Below, one piece after another: positions 8,369 to 17,340 of a stretch of 62,385 bases of DNA. How positions within the stretch are numbered: the stretch's first letter is position 1; every line of letters begins with the position of its first letter. Made by a program: the position numbers and the translations under genes. The DNA comes from Rickettsiales bacterium (GTDB lineage: Bacteria > Pseudomonadota > Alphaproteobacteria > Rickettsiales > JABSSG01): positions 1 through 62,385 of the forward strand of contig JAGVLN010000007.1 in the NCBI GenBank assembly GCA_020049805.1, written 5' to 3'. Under the pieces are notes generated by a model that saw only the letters and a list, made by a program, of their open reading frames with translations, was not told the origin of the DNA and did no database searches.

Positions 8369-9325
8369 ATGGAAAATATTTTACTCGGTTTAGGTTTTTT
8401 AGCTTTAATTTTAGTATTTTCAGGTTTTAAAATTGTCCCTGAGCAAGAGGCATGGATTGTTGAAAAACTTGGAAAATTTGATCGTAAATTATCTCCTGGC
8501 TTAAGTCTCTTAATTCCTTTTATCGAAAAAGTTGCTTATAAGCACACTTTAAAAGAGCAAGCTATTGATATGACTGAACAAACTGCTATTACCAAAGATA
8601 ACGTAACAGTAAGAATTGATGGCGTATTATATTTACGTATTCTTGATCCAGTGGCAGCTTCTTACGGCGCAAGCAACCCTTATTACGCTATTTCTCAATT
8701 AGCACAAACTACTATGCGTTCAGAAATTGGAAAAATCACCTTAGATAAAACTTTTGAAGAACGAGAAACATTAAATACTAATATAGTACATACTATTAAT
8801 GAAGCAGCTACTAGTTGGGGTATTCAGTGCATGCGTTACGAGATTCGTGATATTACGCCACCTGAAAATGTGAAACAAGCTATGGAACTACAAGTAGCCG
8901 CAGAAAGGCAAAAACGTGCTGAAATTCTTGAATCAGAAGGTAAACAACAAGCACAAATTAATAGAGCTGAAGCTTCTAAAAGAGAAGTGGTGCTAAATTC
9001 TGAAGCCGCTTATACAGACAAAGTAAACCGTGCAAAAGGTGAAGCTGAAGCAATTTTATCAGTAGCCGCTGCTACCGCAGAATCTATTGAAAAGATAGCA
9101 AAAAGTAGTAAAACTTCTGGTGGAGTTGAAGCCATTTCTTTAAAAATTGCTGAGCAATATATGGAAGCATTTAATAATATTGCTCAACATTCTAACACCA
9201 TTATCTTACCAGCTAATGTTAATGATGCTAGTAGTATGATTACTCAAGCATTAACTATATTCAATGCAGTCTCTAAAAAATCAGGAGAACAACTTATTTC
9301 TAATGAGAAAAAAAGTAAAAAATGA
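8369..9325 (+). CDS. SPFH/stomatin-like membrane protein (QmcA family)
   Basis: A 318-residue SPFH protein. An N-terminal membrane anchor (residues 3-22) leads into the band-7 domain (VPEQEAWIVEKLGKFDRKLSPGL, then NVTVRIDGVLYLRILDP and the ITLDKTFEERETLN block), followed by the long Ala/Glu/Arg-rich helix typical of the family (about residues 170-240, KRAEILESEGKQQAQINRAEAS). The family forms large oligomers at the inner membrane that organise membrane proteins and regulate FtsH-type proteases. It is paired with the upstream NfeD gene, and its stop overlaps the start of xthA by four bases (ATGA, 9322-9325). The sequence is closer to the QmcA/stomatin-like group than to HflK or HflC. Confidence 0.88.
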   Translation: MENILLGLGFLALILVFSGFKIVPEQEAWIVEKLGKFDRKLSPGLSLLIPFIEKVAYKHTLKEQAIDMTEQTAITKDNVTVRIDGVLYLRILDPVAASYGASNPYYAISQLAQTTMRSEIGKITLDKTFEERETLNTNIVHTINEAATSWGIQCMRYEIRDITPPENVKQAMELQVAAERQKRAEILESEGKQQAQINRAEASKREVVLNSEAAYTDKVNRAKGEAEAILSVAAATAESIEKIAKSSKTSGGVEAISLKIAEQYMEAFNNIAQHSNTIILPANVNDASSMITQALTIFNAVSKKSGEQLISNEKKSKK

Positions 9326-10104
9326 AAATTGCTAGCTGGAATATAAATTCTATAAACAGCAGATTACCTAATTTACTTAATTGGTTAAATGAAACTCAAC
9401 CAGAAATTGTCTTATTACAAGAATTAAAATGCTTAACTGATAAATTTCCTAGGGAAGCAATTGAAGATTTAGGATATAATTTAGCCATTCATGGTCAAAA
9501 AACTTATAATGGCGTAGCCATTTTAAGTAAATATCCTATTGATGAATTTACTACCACCTTACTTAAAGATCCAGAACCTACACAGTCAAGATATATTGAA
9601 GCAGTTATTAGTGTAAATAAAAAAGCTATTAGAGTAGCTTCAGTATATGTGCCTAATGGACAGGAAATAGGTTCTGTTAAGTTTAAATATAAATTAGCTT
9701 TTTTTGATGCATTACATCATCATCTTCAAGAACTATTGGCTTATGATGAGATAACAGTTATTGGTGGAGATTTTAATGTTGCACCTAATAATATCGATGT
9801 ATTTGACCCTAAAAAATTCGAAAACTGTGTTGGTTTTAGCCAGGGTGAAAGGCAAAAAATGCAGCAATTATTTCACTTAGGATACACGGATGCATTTCGG
9901 ATGTTACATAAGGATAGCCAAGAATTTAGTTGGTGGGACTACCGAGCCGGCGCTTGGCATCGTAATCATGGCATGCGCATAGATTTGCTTTTACTCTCTC
10001 CAGAAGCTTGCCAAGTTCTGACCAAAGCTGAAATTGAATATAAAATTCGTGGGCAAGACAAACCTTCTGATCATGTACCAGTTACAATTCAGTTAAAGAC
10101 TTAA
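9322..10104 (+). CDS. xthA: Exodeoxyribonuclease III
   Basis: Exonuclease III/AP endonuclease of base-excision repair, 260 aa, the usual length. Motifs of the exonuclease-endonuclease-phosphatase fold are present: SWNINSINSR (5-14), LLQELK with the metal-binding Glu34, VYVPNG, GGDFNVAP with the catalytic Asp and Asn, WWDYRAGAWHRNHGMRIDLLL, and SDHVPV with the catalytic Asp-His pair near the C-terminus. The ATG overlaps the stop of the SPFH gene by four bases, so translation is probably coupled. It is the last gene of the + strand set that starts with the cytochrome c. Confidence 0.95.
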   Translation: MKIASWNINSINSRLPNLLNWLNETQPEIVLLQELKCLTDKFPREAIEDLGYNLAIHGQKTYNGVAILSKYPIDEFTTTLLKDPEPTQSRYIEAVISVNKKAIRVASVYVPNGQEIGSVKFKYKLAFFDALHHHLQELLAYDEITVIGGDFNVAPNNIDVFDPKKFENCVGFSQGERQKMQQLFHLGYTDAFRMLHKDSQEFSWWDYRAGAWHRNHGMRIDLLLLSPEACQVLTKAEIEYKIRGQDKPSDHVPVTIQLKT

Positions 10105-10115
10105 TTTTGAAAAGT

Positions 10116-10169
10116 GGATTGCTTCATCTCTGAAGAGCACTCCTCGCAATAACGAAAGGAACGCTCTTC
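10116..10169. repeat. Rickettsiales-like dispersed intergenic repeat with stem-loop
   Basis: The stretch contains GGATTGCTTCATC, CTCCTCGCAATAACG and nested inverted arms: ATTGC (10118-10122) with GCAAT (10146-10150), and GAAGAGC (10132-10138) with GCTCTTC (10163-10169). The GGATTGCTTC...CTCGCAAT(G/A)ACG wording resembles dispersed palindromic elements I know from Rickettsia genomes. Here it lies between the convergent xthA and the Cys-rich gene and could also end transcription. I assign it from memory of the pattern, without a search. Confidence 0.4.
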
Positions 10170-10191
10170 ACAATATAGATAAATATAAAAT

Positions 10192-10698
10192 TTAATGAGC
10201 TGTATCATTCACAGCAGGAGCAACTTCTCCAGCAGTAGAAACCTCTTGCTCTACAGTACGAGCATGGCACCCTGTGCTCCAACTACACACTGGTTTATAA
10301 GAACAATTCCATGCGCAATATGAATCAGCCCAACAATCTGAACATGACTGGAAAGTAAACCAATTAACATCTAAATTTGTTGTGTTTTGATTAACTGTTT
10401 TATCAATAAGAGTTACTAAAGCAAAAAACCTCGCTTCTTCAGGTAAGAAAGGAAGTAACATACCATTATTACTTACATCTATTCCTTTTCCTTCCATATC
10501 CTGAATCTCGAATGGATTTTTACTTATAAAGTATTCTTTATTACCCATTACTAAAATAGCTGAGCAAGGAAAAAGAGTAGTTATATCTTCACATACACCT
10601 TTTAATCCAAATTGATGGACTTTACCAAAAAAATAGCTGTTAGTAGGACCAAAAGTTACGGGATGAGAACTATTATTAATTTTAACACTGAATTCCAT
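10192..10698 (-). CDS. Unknown protein with Cys-rich C-terminal segment, 168 aa
   Basis: Not recognised. Residues 1-115 look like a small globular domain. Residues 119-144 hold six cysteines (119, 122, 128, 132, 138, 144) together with four tryptophans in residues 113-140, arranged SCSDCWADSYCAWNC and then PVCSWSTGC. Two more cysteines lie at 36 and 45. The spacing could bind zinc or form disulfides; there is no signal peptide that would favour the latter. The last 20 residues are Glu/Ala/Val-rich. The ATG at 10696-10698 has a CGGAG ribosome site. It stands alone, convergent with xthA, and the upstream 165 bp contain no other gene. Confidence 0.55.
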   Translation of the reverse strand: MEFSVKINNSSHPVTFGPTNSYFFGKVHQFGLKGVCEDITTLFPCSAILVMGNKEYFISKNPFEIQDMEGKGIDVSNNGMLLPFLPEEARFFALVTLIDKTVNQNTTNLDVNWFTFQSCSDCWADSYCAWNCSYKPVCSWSTGCHARTVEQEVSTAGEVAPAVNDTAH

Positions 10699-10863
10699 AA
10701 TTAACTCCGAATAAATTCAACATACATTGCCTAAATTTATTTTAGACAAAAAAACCTTACTCTATTTTTTTATCGTGACAATAGAAATTCCAATTGTGAA
10801 TTAAACTTATAGGTATAGTGTTTCAATTTTCACATAGAAGATCATAATAAGTGAAATTAAATA

Positions 10864-11079
10864 TTATTTAGTTCTACAAGTTCTAATGATATCTGTAAGA
10901 CATTGATTAATATCTAACCCTTTTTGACGACAAGAATGGATATAATGAACCATATTTTCATATGTTGTATTACATTCTTCAGCAAGGGCATTGATAGCAG
11001 ATACTGTTAATACTGGATATTTACTATTAAAGAGATTGATTAGATCCGGGGAGTTTTCTTTATTAATTACATAAGACAT
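10864..11079 (-). CDS. Small unknown protein, 71 aa
   Basis: Short frame beginning MSYVINKENSPDL. The ATG at 11077-11079 is chosen because a strong GGAGG ribosome site ends five bases upstream; an in-frame GTG at 11083-11085 overlaps that site and is less likely. The protein is helical, with three cysteines (in AEECNTTYEN, HSCRQKG and RTCRTK) and a basic end, TCRTK. No family is recognised. The good ribosome site and position in an otherwise gene-free gap support a real small gene. It lies upstream of the Cys-rich 168-residue gene on the same strand. Confidence 0.5.
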   Translation of the reverse strand: MSYVINKENSPDLINLFNSKYPVLTVSAINALAEECNTTYENMVHYIHSCRQKGLDINQCLTDIIRTCRTK

Positions 11080-11173
11080 TGTCACCTCCGTAAAAATTAC
11101 CTATTGCAATTATAAATTACATATTGTTATAGAAGTTTTTCCAAGTCAACCCTTAAATGAAAAAAATTAACTT

Positions 11174-11800
11174 TTATTTACTTTTACAAATAATTGCTAT
11201 CCAGCTATGAGACTTGCTGCGCTTATATAGCTTTAATAAATAAATGCCAGGAACATCAAAAATTGGTGTTTCAGAAAAATTAATATTATCTGACCAGCTT
11301 ATTTTGTAACCGCCTGCCTGATTGATAATTAAGGTGATTGAACCCACAGGTTGCAATTCATTTTTAAGAATAATTTTGCAATCTTTGGTTATATCTATCT
11401 CATATTGAATATTCAAAGAATTTGGGCAAAGTTCATAAATTTTTTGATCAGCAAGGTAACATGTGTGAAAAAATTTATTAATCCATTTAGTACCATCAAA
11501 TAAATAAAAAGCCTGCTCACTTTCTAACCAAAGTTGTAACCCTATTTTCGGTTTAATATACCGCCAACCATTATAATAAAATGCCAGATAGTGAGTTTTA
11601 TCTCTCCATTCTTTTATAGCATTATTATCTATTATATATGTATCACCATCCTTTGGGTTAGGGGGAGGTTCATTTAAAATATTTTTAATTGCATTATTAA
11701 GTAAAGTATCAATTATTATCAATGCTTCGTTGACCACAATTTCTTTTTGAATTTGATTGTACTGAAGTAATTGCAAATTAAGATTAGGTGTAAGATTCAT
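11174..11800 (-). CDS. DUF2793-like phage/GTA tail-associated protein, 208 aa
   Basis: The N-terminal two thirds match the DUF2793 pattern found beside phage and GTA tail genes: PNPKDGDTYII, then EWRDKTHYLAFYYNGW, IKPKIGLQLWL and AFYLFDGTKWI, the repeated Trp/Gly blocks of that family. The C-terminal 60 residues form a beta-rich segment (GSITLIINQAGGYKISW) like a small tail-fibre head domain. The ATG at 11798-11800 has a GGAGA ribosome site. It lies 21 bp after the stop of the large GTA host-specificity gene on the same strand and is presumably cotranscribed. Function in particle adsorption is inferred from context. Confidence 0.7.
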   Translation of the reverse strand: MNLTPNLNLQLLQYNQIQKEIVVNEALIIIDTLLNNAIKNILNEPPPNPKDGDTYIIDNNAIKEWRDKTHYLAFYYNGWRYIKPKIGLQLWLESEQAFYLFDGTKWINKFFHTCYLADQKIYELCPNSLNIQYEIDITKDCKIILKNELQPVGSITLIINQAGGYKISWSDNINFSETPIFDVPGIYLLKLYKRSKSHSWIAIICKSK

Positions 11801-11821
11801 AATTTAATCTCCATAATAAAT

Positions 11822-14800
11822 TTATTCATTTTTCATACCTCTTCCTATAACAGAAGAAATTTGATAAATATCGAATTGTAAATTTTCCTTATAGGCAACC
11901 TTATCGTTCAGCTGCTTGTAATAAGGGTAAATTAACATATGTTTGTAACTGACTTCACTTCTAATTATTTGATTATTATATAAAATATCGACTTCATATT
12001 TCTCTTCAGCTTCATCCATAGGAATATCAATATTATCCCTCCACCATCCGTTTATTCTTGCTCTTCTTGTCCAAGATAAATGAATATCACCATTAGAAAG
12101 GTGCTTAATAATTATGTTCACAGGAGAAAGTGGTTTAAGACTATTGGCATGCCAGGTAAAATTTACCGGTTCTACATCAGACAATTCTTGATCTTCAGCT
12201 AAAACTTTAATTTTAATTGGCACACCTAATAAATATAAAGACATTGGGATTTTCTTAAGATTATTATCTAATAAAACAAATCTATCACCAGCCTGATGTT
12301 CAATAATTTGATGTTCTGTTCCCATCCTTCCACGCAATAATCCTGAAAGTTCATATTTATTAGGCTCAATTAAAACTGCATTCATGAATTGGATAATTTC
12401 ATTACCAATTAAAGCCAAATTATAACCTTGCAGCAAACCATCATAATCAATTGATTCTAATTTTCCGTTTATAAGCACAACTACAATTTTATTATGATAA
12501 TCTATAACTTCAGCTACTGCAGGAGATAACTTGTGTAGTACACTGCCAATAGTGCCTTCTATATTGATATTATCTAGATAGTGATAATGCAGCTCATTAT
12601 CTATAGAATAATATAAGTTTATTCCCTTAAATTGACCAAGCTTATTAACCACGGCTATATAAATAGCAGGATCATTTTTTTCAGCAGTAAATTTACTAGG
12701 TAAATCTAAAATCTCTATCTTATGCTCGAATAAAATTGATTTACCTTCTACAGTTAAATTAAAAGTCGGCTCTATATAAAAATCATAAACACTTATCTCT
12801 TCAGCTACAGCTTTAATTTTTAATACTCTTTTGCTGCTTAAAGTAATATTAGTAATTCGCATTTGATGAATAATACCATTTTGCTCAACCTTGATGATAT
12901 CCGCTGGCTGAAGATATAAATAATTAGGAGGTAAAGTAAGAATGTAAGTAGTTCGTTCTAACCAATCATTATAAAGATTAATATTAGCAATAACTTCAGC
13001 TAAGGCTTGGTTCAATACTAAATTACTATCAAAGATTATCGCTTCTTTAGTAACTACCTCTTGTCGGCTGGCACAAGCAAGATTTGATTGATACTGTTTC
13101 ATTCGATCTAAATAGAAAACAGTAAATTGCTGAACAAGTTCTAATTCCTGCTTTCTAATAATGACTAAGTTTCCTCCTTCTGGCAATATAATCAAATCGT
13201 TAGGATCTATTGTTTGTATTTGCTTGCCAGTACGAGGAATAAATCTTAATTGCCCTTCTTCTTCAATAATATCAAAAAAATAAGCAGTACTTAAATTCTC
13301 AATAATCCTCCTAACATTTTGCGGATTATTTATAACATAACCATCTACTAAATCGGTTAATAGTGATACGTCAAATTGCTCAGCAATCAATCCTGATTTA
13401 AGACACAGATGAGCAATAATATCGGCCAGATGACATGCCCCAAACTTACCACTAACCCAGTGCCCACGTAACCATAATGGGCCATCATTCCATATTTGCA
13501 TTAAATTTGGCCAATAGGGATAAGGTCTTGCATCCCATGTCCATAAAAACATATTTTCAATCATAGCTGAATTAGACCATTTACGTAAACTAGCAGCTAC
13601 AGCTACACGTTGTATTCTAAAATCAATTCTTCCTTTCGAATGTATAGGAAGCGCACCATCATAAGCACGAGTATCATAAAATACATTAGGTTGATTAGTA
13701 GCACCATCAACCGAAGGAAACCCAAATTCAGTAAACCAAATTTTCTTGGATTTTGGTTGCCACTGAGTTTTTTGACCATCTGGATTAATATGTTCATTTT
13801 CCCACCACCAATTGATATTTTTCCAAGCATAAGCAGGATCAAGACGCGCTTTTATTCGGCGTTGTTTATCTACATAATAAAATTCATAACCTTCCCCTGA
13901 TGACCAACCATTAATAATTTTTTGCTCATCATATTGTTGATTAATATCGTTAGTCAGTGGAAAATAAGCATCAATACCAACAAAATCTATGGCCGGATGT
14001 GCCCATAATTTATCAAGATTATACCAACCCTGCTCCGTATGATGATATTCAGACCAATCTGCTGCATAAGTAACCTGTACCTTTGCACCCATTACCTGCT
14101 TTACTTTAGCAGCTAACTGACAAAATTTATCCACCGCAGGAAATTGATTATAATTATTACGCAATTTAGTTAAGCCGATTAATTCTGAACCAATAATAAA
14201 AGCATCAACTTTATCCCTAACTAACTTTGCATAATGTAAAATAAATCGATTATAACCTTCTTTATCTTCAAAAAAGTTTTCGATTTGCTCTATTGAGCCA
14301 GTTATATGCCCACGCCAAGGTTTATTCAACTGATCAACAAAAATCATTGGATAAAACATGATTTTTATCTTTCGAGATTTTATTTCTTCTAAATAACGAA
14401 TTAAACTGACGTCAGCGACGGTGCCGCCATAAATTGGCGCCCCATTATATAAAGTAATTTGGTGAGCATTTTCTCTTCTATATGAGCTTACTGCCCAAAT
14501 GTCAGGTTGGGTGTACATATTTTGCTGAAATTCTACCCCTGGCAAAATTTTACAATTTTTAATCTCCAAAGAAGTAGCAAACCAAGTAACTACTAAAGCA
14601 ATCCGTTCAATATTTGGACAAGTTTCTAGTAATTGATCTAATGATAAAACGGCATTGGCCTTACTTTGATAATTATGACAATTAATTGGGGTAGCTTTAC
14701 CTTGCTGAATGTTACCGCCATTAATCTTATATTGAATCTGGGTATCATATACAAATTCTCCAGACCCAGGAATTAAGCATATTGCCTTAACTAAATCTTC

Positions 14801-15457
14801 CACTGCCAAAGGCTGATTAATAGGTTTAATTCTTCGTTTTACTTCAAAGGTGAAATTTGGAATACGATTGCCATATTCTGTTAAAAGAAAATTTTCAATT
14901 ACTACATAAGCCAATCCTCGATATGCAGGTGTTTTACCAACCCCCATATGAGCTTCTATTAGAGAATCTGGCATTTGGTGTTCATCACCTTTATAAAGCC
15001 GAAAATTTTTATTAATATTGCCAGTTAAAAGCTTGGCATCCGCCCAAATATTAACTATCGTATCAATTGGCCCTTCACAAATAGCGATGGCTAGAGTTAC
15101 GTTATAACTATAACTGATATTTGTTATAGTTGTACGATGATTAGAACCTCCCTTTCCTCCTGAAATAGGGGAAATATTACTATGTTGATGTTCTTGAATA
15201 GGCAGTGACCAAATCACATTACCAGCAATCCGACATTGCCCATAAACCATAGGTATCGTCTTGCCATAAGCTGATGTTTGAACAATTAGTTCGCTTAAAC
15301 GTGAACCAGTGGTATGAGTAAATGAACGGTTATTGAAGCTAGCATCAATTGCATTACCTAAGGTGTTTCCTGCCATATAACCCAGCATACCACCTATTGG
15401 GCCGGCTACAGAAGCACCCGTTGCTCCACCGATTGTACTTAATAATATCGAAGCCAT
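11822..15457 (-). CDS. GTA host-specificity / baseplate multidomain tail protein, 1211 aa
   Basis: Homologue of the large tail-tip protein of alphaproteobacterial gene transfer agents (RcGTA orfg15 type). The first 40 residues are a Gly/Ala-rich hydrophobic segment (GGATGASVAGPIGGMLGYMAG), then a tail-protein N-domain containing SAYGKTIPMVYGQ. The middle, roughly residues 300-700, is the GTA TIM-barrel domain (FIIGSELIGLTKLRN, VTYAADWSEYHH, DFVGIDAYFPL, WFTEFGFPSVDGATN). A phage-tail_3-like domain follows (about 730-900), and near the C-terminus is the GLLRGRMGTEHQI block typical of this family. It is full length with no frameshift. No capsid, portal or terminase genes are nearby, so this is an orphan GTA gene, a situation common in Rickettsiales. 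The start has an AAGGAG ribosome site. Confidence 0.88.
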   Translation of the reverse strand: MASILLSTIGGATGASVAGPIGGMLGYMAGNTLGNAIDASFNNRSFTHTTGSRLSELIVQTSAYGKTIPMVYGQCRIAGNVIWSLPIQEHQHSNISPISGGKGGSNHRTTITNISYSYNVTLAIAICEGPIDTIVNIWADAKLLTGNINKNFRLYKGDEHQMPDSLIEAHMGVGKTPAYRGLAYVVIENFLLTEYGNRIPNFTFEVKRRIKPINQPLAVEDLVKAICLIPGSGEFVYDTQIQYKINGGNIQQGKATPINCHNYQSKANAVLSLDQLLETCPNIERIALVVTWFATSLEIKNCKILPGVEFQQNMYTQPDIWAVSSYRRENAHQITLYNGAPIYGGTVADVSLIRYLEEIKSRKIKIMFYPMIFVDQLNKPWRGHITGSIEQIENFFEDKEGYNRFILHYAKLVRDKVDAFIIGSELIGLTKLRNNYNQFPAVDKFCQLAAKVKQVMGAKVQVTYAADWSEYHHTEQGWYNLDKLWAHPAIDFVGIDAYFPLTNDINQQYDEQKIINGWSSGEGYEFYYVDKQRRIKARLDPAYAWKNINWWWENEHINPDGQKTQWQPKSKKIWFTEFGFPSVDGATNQPNVFYDTRAYDGALPIHSKGRIDFRIQRVAVAASLRKWSNSAMIENMFLWTWDARPYPYWPNLMQIWNDGPLWLRGHWVSGKFGACHLADIIAHLCLKSGLIAEQFDVSLLTDLVDGYVINNPQNVRRIIENLSTAYFFDIIEEEGQLRFIPRTGKQIQTIDPNDLIILPEGGNLVIIRKQELELVQQFTVFYLDRMKQYQSNLACASRQEVVTKEAIIFDSNLVLNQALAEVIANINLYNDWLERTTYILTLPPNYLYLQPADIIKVEQNGIIHQMRITNITLSSKRVLKIKAVAEEISVYDFYIEPTFNLTVEGKSILFEHKIEILDLPSKFTAEKNDPAIYIAVVNKLGQFKGINLYYSIDNELHYHYLDNINIEGTIGSVLHKLSPAVAEVIDYHNKIVVVLINGKLESIDYDGLLQGYNLALIGNEIIQFMNAVLIEPNKYELSGLLRGRMGTEHQIIEHQAGDRFVLLDNNLKKIPMSLYLLGVPIKIKVLAEDQELSDVEPVNFTWHANSLKPLSPVNIIIKHLSNGDIHLSWTRRARINGWWRDNIDIPMDEAEEKYEVDILYNNQIIRSEVSYKHMLIYPYYKQLNDKVAYKENLQFDIYQISSVIGRGMKNE

Positions 15458-15473
15458 ATTTTACTCCTTATCA

Positions 15474-15506
15474 ATAAAAAAAGGCCCCTAAAAAGAGGCC
15501 TTTAAA
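15474..15506 (-). terminator. Intrinsic terminator downstream of the 173-aa gene
   Basis: Arms AAAGGCC (15480-15486) and GGCCTTT (15497-15503) form a GC-rich stem with extra CT/AG pairing in the loop. Read on the minus strand it ends in a run of seven T, the classic Rho-independent form. It separates the 15529-16050 gene from the GTA gene downstream. Confidence 0.8.
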
Positions 15507-15528
15507 ATTATGAATAAAATTTATTTTT

Positions 15529-16050
15529 TTAACTTTCAGAAGATTCCCAAAATTGCCCAGAACATACCGTGCCTGTACTTACTACCAATAAAAAATTTTC
15601 AAGTATGCCCTCAACACCAACGTAATAAACCTTACCATTACTATCATTTTTAGCCATAACTGCTACAGCTTGATCAATTTTATTTGCACATTCTGGATTA
15701 TCTATCGCTATCGCGTCATATTCAGCAATCGCCGAATCGCAATCTACTATCTTTGTTCTATAGGCCTCTTGATCTTGTTGAGCTAAAACTATAGATTTTT
15801 CTACATTTGACATACCCCAGACTCCAGCCAATAAGGCTAACCAGGGAGCTGTCATTCCTATTGTAGATAATATTGGATCTATCTTGCTACTTATTATAAT
15901 CGAAACTACAGGTATAAATGGCATAGGTAATATGAAAACAGCTATTCCTGAATTCAATCGCTGATAAGAATCAACAGTTTTATCTATTGTATTAATCCTA
16001 CTTTGCCATTCATCCTTTTGCAAAGCGAAAACTTCTCCTAATGTTGTCAT
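15529..16050 (-). CDS. Unknown membrane protein, 173 aa
   Basis: Not recognised. Two hydrophobic helices (SGIAVFILPMPFIPVVSIIIS, about 34-54, and IGMTAPWLALLAGVWGM, about 63-79) are followed by a soluble domain with NPECANKID near residue 118 and a late Cys-Ser-Gly. The NP.CA.K(I/L)D pattern recurs in the next gene upstream (16149-16634), also followed by a C-terminal Cys-Gly, so the two look like distant paralogs. The ATG at 16048-16050 has an AGGA ribosome site. It has its own terminator on the 3' side, and another stem-loop separates it from the upstream gene, so each gene appears to be transcribed alone. Confidence 0.6.
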   Translation of the reverse strand: MTTLGEVFALQKDEWQSRINTIDKTVDSYQRLNSGIAVFILPMPFIPVVSIIISSKIDPILSTIGMTAPWLALLAGVWGMSNVEKSIVLAQQDQEAYRTKIVDCDSAIAEYDAIAIDNPECANKIDQAVAVMAKNDSNGKVYYVGVEGILENFLLVVSTGTVCSGQFWESSES

Positions 16051-16105
16051 AATCTATCCTTTATTTAATTACAGATTACGAACTATATATCACTTTTAGC
16101 AAATA

Positions 16106-16129
16106 AAAAAGCCCCAAAAAGGGCTTTTT
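16106..16129. terminator. Bidirectional intrinsic terminator
   Basis: Arms AAAAAGCCC (16106-16114) and GGGCTTTTT (16121-16129) enclose a six-base A-rich loop. On the minus strand it follows the stop of the 161-aa gene and ends in a T run; on the plus strand it is equally well formed. Confidence 0.8.
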
Positions 16130-16148
16130 CTATGCTACATTTATGATA

Positions 16149-16634
16149 TTAATGCGCTACTAATAAACTATCTACGTTAAAACCTTCTCCACATAAATCA
16201 GCATCTTTTAGGCTAATAAATCTATGAGTGAAAATAGAAAATTCTTCTTCACTATATCCAGAAACTTCAAAAGATAAATGAAGGTCAAGCTTAGACGCAC
16301 AATTAGGATTTTCTACTCGTAGTTTGTTATATTTTTCTAAAGCAATATTAGATATTTTTAAAATTTTATCATTATGATAATCTCTCCAATGGAATACTGC
16401 ATTATTCGCTACATGCGGTATTACTGCTAATACACCATATAAATGAGTTGCTGCTATATTTTTATTATTTTGATCAGCTAACTTCCTAAAATAATTAAAA
16501 ATATTATAGAAGGGGCTCACTCCAAACGCTCCAGAATATACCCACCAAGTAAGATCTATACTATCTTTTGCATGCAAAGCTGTGTTAATTGATTGAGCAA
16601 ATACAACACTTAATTTCTTAGTTTGTCGCGGCAT
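16149..16634 (-). CDS. Unknown protein, 161 aa, possible paralog of the neighbouring gene
   Basis: Not recognised. A moderately hydrophobic middle part (LTWWVYSGAFGVSPFYNIF and THLYGVLAVIPHVANNAVF) is followed by KYNKLRVENPNCASKLD at about residues 100-116 and by DADLCGEGF near the end. These two C-terminal blocks resemble those of the 173-residue protein encoded next to it (YDAIAIDNPECANKID and VCSGQF). No signal peptide is clear. The gene is followed by a strong intrinsic terminator and is separated by 106 bp from recR, which reads the same way. Confidence 0.55.
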   Translation of the reverse strand: MPRQTKKLSVVFAQSINTALHAKDSIDLTWWVYSGAFGVSPFYNIFNYFRKLADQNNKNIAATHLYGVLAVIPHVANNAVFHWRDYHNDKILKISNIALEKYNKLRVENPNCASKLDLHLSFEVSGYSEEEFSIFTHRFISLKDADLCGEGFNVDSLLVAH

Positions 16635-16740
16635 AATTATTTTCTTTTTATTAAAATTTTAACTTCTAACATATGCGAAATATTGATTTGCATCAATATT
16701 TTTTAAAAAAATATCTTTAAGTTAAAATATGTACTAGTTT

Positions 16741-17337
16741 TTAATCAAATTTTTGGCGTAAGTTAAAAGCAGCGGTAATCGTACCTTCATCAAGATAATC
16801 TAATTCTCCACCTATCGGTATACCACTAGCAAGGCGCGAGACTTTAATATTATATGGACGTAATTTTTCAGTAATATAAAACGCGGTAGTTTGTCCATCT
16901 AAGGTAGCATTAGTAGCAATAATCACTTCTTCAATTTTAGAGTTTTCTATTCTACTAACTAATTGATCTATATTCACTTCATTAGGTGTGCGTTCATAAA
17001 ATGCAGATAATGTCCCACCAAGTATATGGTAAAGCCCTTTATAAACATTACTTTTTTCAAGAGCCCAGAGATCAGCCACTGTTTCAACTATACATATTGA
17101 GGTTTGATTACGGTTAGGATCAGCACAAATTCGGCAAGTATCACCTTCATCGAGATTGCCACAAGCTTTGCAAAACTCTATAGCATTAGCTGTATCTAAT
17201 AAAGCATCAGATAATGGCAGCATCAAATTGTCTTTATATTTAATCAAATGGAGGACTACTCTTTTTGCCGAACGGCTACCTAAGCCAGGCAATTTTGAAA
17301 AAATATAAATTAATTTATCTATTTTATTTTGTTTCAT
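16741..17337 (-). CDS. recR: Recombination mediator RecR
   Basis: RecR of the RecFOR pathway, which loads RecA onto gapped DNA. At 198 aa it has the usual length. The helix-hairpin-helix region GLGSRSAKRVVLHLI is at the N-terminus, the four-cysteine zinc finger is CKACGNLDEGDTCRIC (about residues 55-70), and the TOPRIM domain follows (SICIVETVADLWALEKS, then YHILGGTLSAF). It is the last gene of dnaX-ybaB-recR, an order conserved across many bacteria, starting three bases after the ybaB stop. Confidence 0.96.
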   Translation of the reverse strand: MKQNKIDKLIYIFSKLPGLGSRSAKRVVLHLIKYKDNLMLPLSDALLDTANAIEFCKACGNLDEGDTCRICADPNRNQTSICIVETVADLWALEKSNVYKGLYHILGGTLSAFYERTPNEVNIDQLVSRIENSKIEEVIIATNATLDGQTTAFYITEKLRPYNIKVSRLASGIPIGGELDYLDEGTITAAFNLRQKFD

Positions 17338-17340
17338 GGC

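Noticed and set aside
13603..13900. Overlapping frames within the GTA tail gene
   Set aside because: They lie inside the conserved TIM-barrel region of the GTA protein and have no family signals.
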